A DNA stretch of 64,000 nt. Origin: Branchiostoma floridae. Lineage: Eukaryota; Chordata; Leptocardii; Amphioxiformes; Branchiostomatidae. The notes under the pieces are model-generated. The model was not told the DNA's origin. It did not search any database and saw only the letters and a program-made list of their open reading frames with translations. The number at the start of each line of letters is the position of its first letter. The first letter of the stretch is position 1. The position numbers and the translations under genes are program-made. The stretch is from the NCBI RefSeq assembly GCF_000003815.2, contig NC_049997.1, positions 8,667,790 to 8,731,789 on the forward strand. Direction: 5' to 3'. This document shows, in pieces, positions 62,700 through 64,000 of this stretch.

Positions 62700-64000
62700 C
62701 CTATGATGTATCATCAATGAAGAAGAAACAGAAAATCTTCAAACCCACGAGAAAATACTCAAAAAGGCTCAGCTGCTGCTGTAAGGCCGTACCTTAAAGA
62801 AAGACTAAATCAAATCAACTCCCCACTGCAAACTTGCGTATTTGATCATAAAAACCTCCAGAGGGATTGCCGTACGTGAGCACTTTAAAATTTTCCAGTC
62901 GTTGCATCTTTTTGACAATACAGTTCTGGCATATGTGTTAGGTAAGAAAACGACGATAATGAAATATGACATATATATATATATATATATATATTTATAT
63001 TCTCAAACTGTCACACTCATGCCAGGGTGTCTTCAGATGACTGTTTCTAGTCATATCAGCTTCTTGCAGTTTCTTGGCATATGTGGTCCACGTGTTTCTC
63101 TATATTGTCTCATCCATCTTGTGCACGGATGTCTCCTCCACTCTCTAAGTGTCTGCTCAGTACTCCACCTGTTGTCTCGTAGCCTCGTTACATGTCATGG
63201 CATAACGGTAGCTACTAAAGTGTAAGGTGATTTTAACGGTGAATAGGAGGTTCACAAATTCCATAAGAATCGCAACGTTTCACGTCTTACTGTGTCACTC
63301 TCTTTATCATTTGAGGTCCTTTGATAATACTGTTGGTAGCTATTAATCTATACTCTTGAACCCCTTTCTACTGATGTTGACTTACTGCTGCCATTGAAGT
63401 TCCTCGCCCAAAAGGTTATTTTTCATGCATGAGAGACGGGTTCCCCTGCCTAAGATGAGTTTTCAAGGTTGGTCGACTGATGCATCTTAACCGTATAACC
63501 TTCCCTAGACCTGAATTGAATCCATAAACACTTTATCATTGATGATACGGCCGGGGCAGGGCAACAAATTCTCCAAAGGTTTCAGCATTAGGGAAGACGC
63601 ATTTTAAAGGTCGCAGAGGACCAGGGAAGATACATTGTAATCCCAATGACTTACAGTAATCGACATGGAATTGAGTCCCTCACATAGTGTGTGACGATGA
63701 ATGAATTAAGGCAGAGGTAAAGTACCTAACATTGTAAAGGTATTGTACTTCATATCAGCATTCTGAATATCTATCACAATATGGGCAAGGTCAAAACGCC
63801 CCAGGAAAGGGATGTCTTTGAAGAATCGCGGAGGGGAATCAAGTTCAATGTCTAGCATTTGAAAGTGTAACTTGATAACTATTTGCCTCGACAAACCGTA
63901 TGAATTTTATCGGTCTAGGTTGCTAGAATAGATATCTTTATACATACAAAACAGATATTTTGGTCTATGGCAGGTCTCTTTTGTATTGTGCATGTGCTTT
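62700..64000. other. No gene recognised; TA microsatellite
   Basis: Holds a (TA)n run of about 12 units at 62970-62994. The 127-codon frame at 62842-63225 crosses this run (encoding YIYIYIY) and is not recognised. Confidence 0.45.

Overview
This is a eukaryotic, intron-rich, repeat-dense window. Short exons with GT/AG borders lie in large introns, AATAAA signals are present, and many small DNA transposons and tRNA-headed SINEs fill the rest. The style of the repeats and the single-domain rhodanese gene suggest a marine invertebrate deuterostome, most likely a lancelet (Branchiostoma). That identification is inference from recollection of repeat style, not proof.

One protein-coding gene is well supported: a mitochondrial-type single-domain rhodanese (TSTD1 / CG4456-like sulfurtransferase) on the plus strand, about 3.0-11.2 kb. 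Its promoter region carries a CCAAT box, a DR1 nuclear-receptor-type site and a CRE-like site. Exon 1 encodes a presequence. Exons 2 and 3 encode the first half of the domain. Two homologous alternative exons (7133-7304 and 7840-7996) then encode the same piece of the fold, followed by a shared last exon. The alternative exons have identical splice phases; using both, or neither, breaks the frame. One carries the catalytic CLGGIR loop and the other has a cysteine-free loop. The gene is therefore predicted to make an active and an inactive rhodanese. This is the most interesting coding observation in the window.

The remaining ~53 kb (11-64 kb) is essentially intergenic. It holds: two SINE families, A and B, plus a B-tailed copy with a 5S-rRNA head (23.3 kb); Harbinger-like MITEs with TAA/TTA duplications (19.7, 31.8, 35.3, 40.6 kb); two hAT-like elements with 8-bp duplications (42.3, 54.5 kb); a piggyBac-like TTAA element (28.2-29.3 kb); a CpG-rich inverted-repeat transposon family (26.7-28.0 and 29.6-30.1 kb); a pogo-like element inside a ~105-bp tandem array (25.2-26.5 kb); and a decayed mariner transposase (19.0-19.7 kb). 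Penelope-like retroelement fragments carry hammerhead-ribozyme-like motifs (12.3, 37.8-38.6, 50.6 kb). A hierarchical minisatellite occupies 44.6-48.9 kb. A ~2.8-kb module is repeated about four times over 52.9-62.0 kb.

No intact rRNA or tRNA gene, CRISPR array or prokaryotic feature was seen. Long open frames outside the rhodanese gene lie mostly in low-complexity or repeat DNA. All coordinates and identities come from reading by eye, so repeat edges may be off by several bases.
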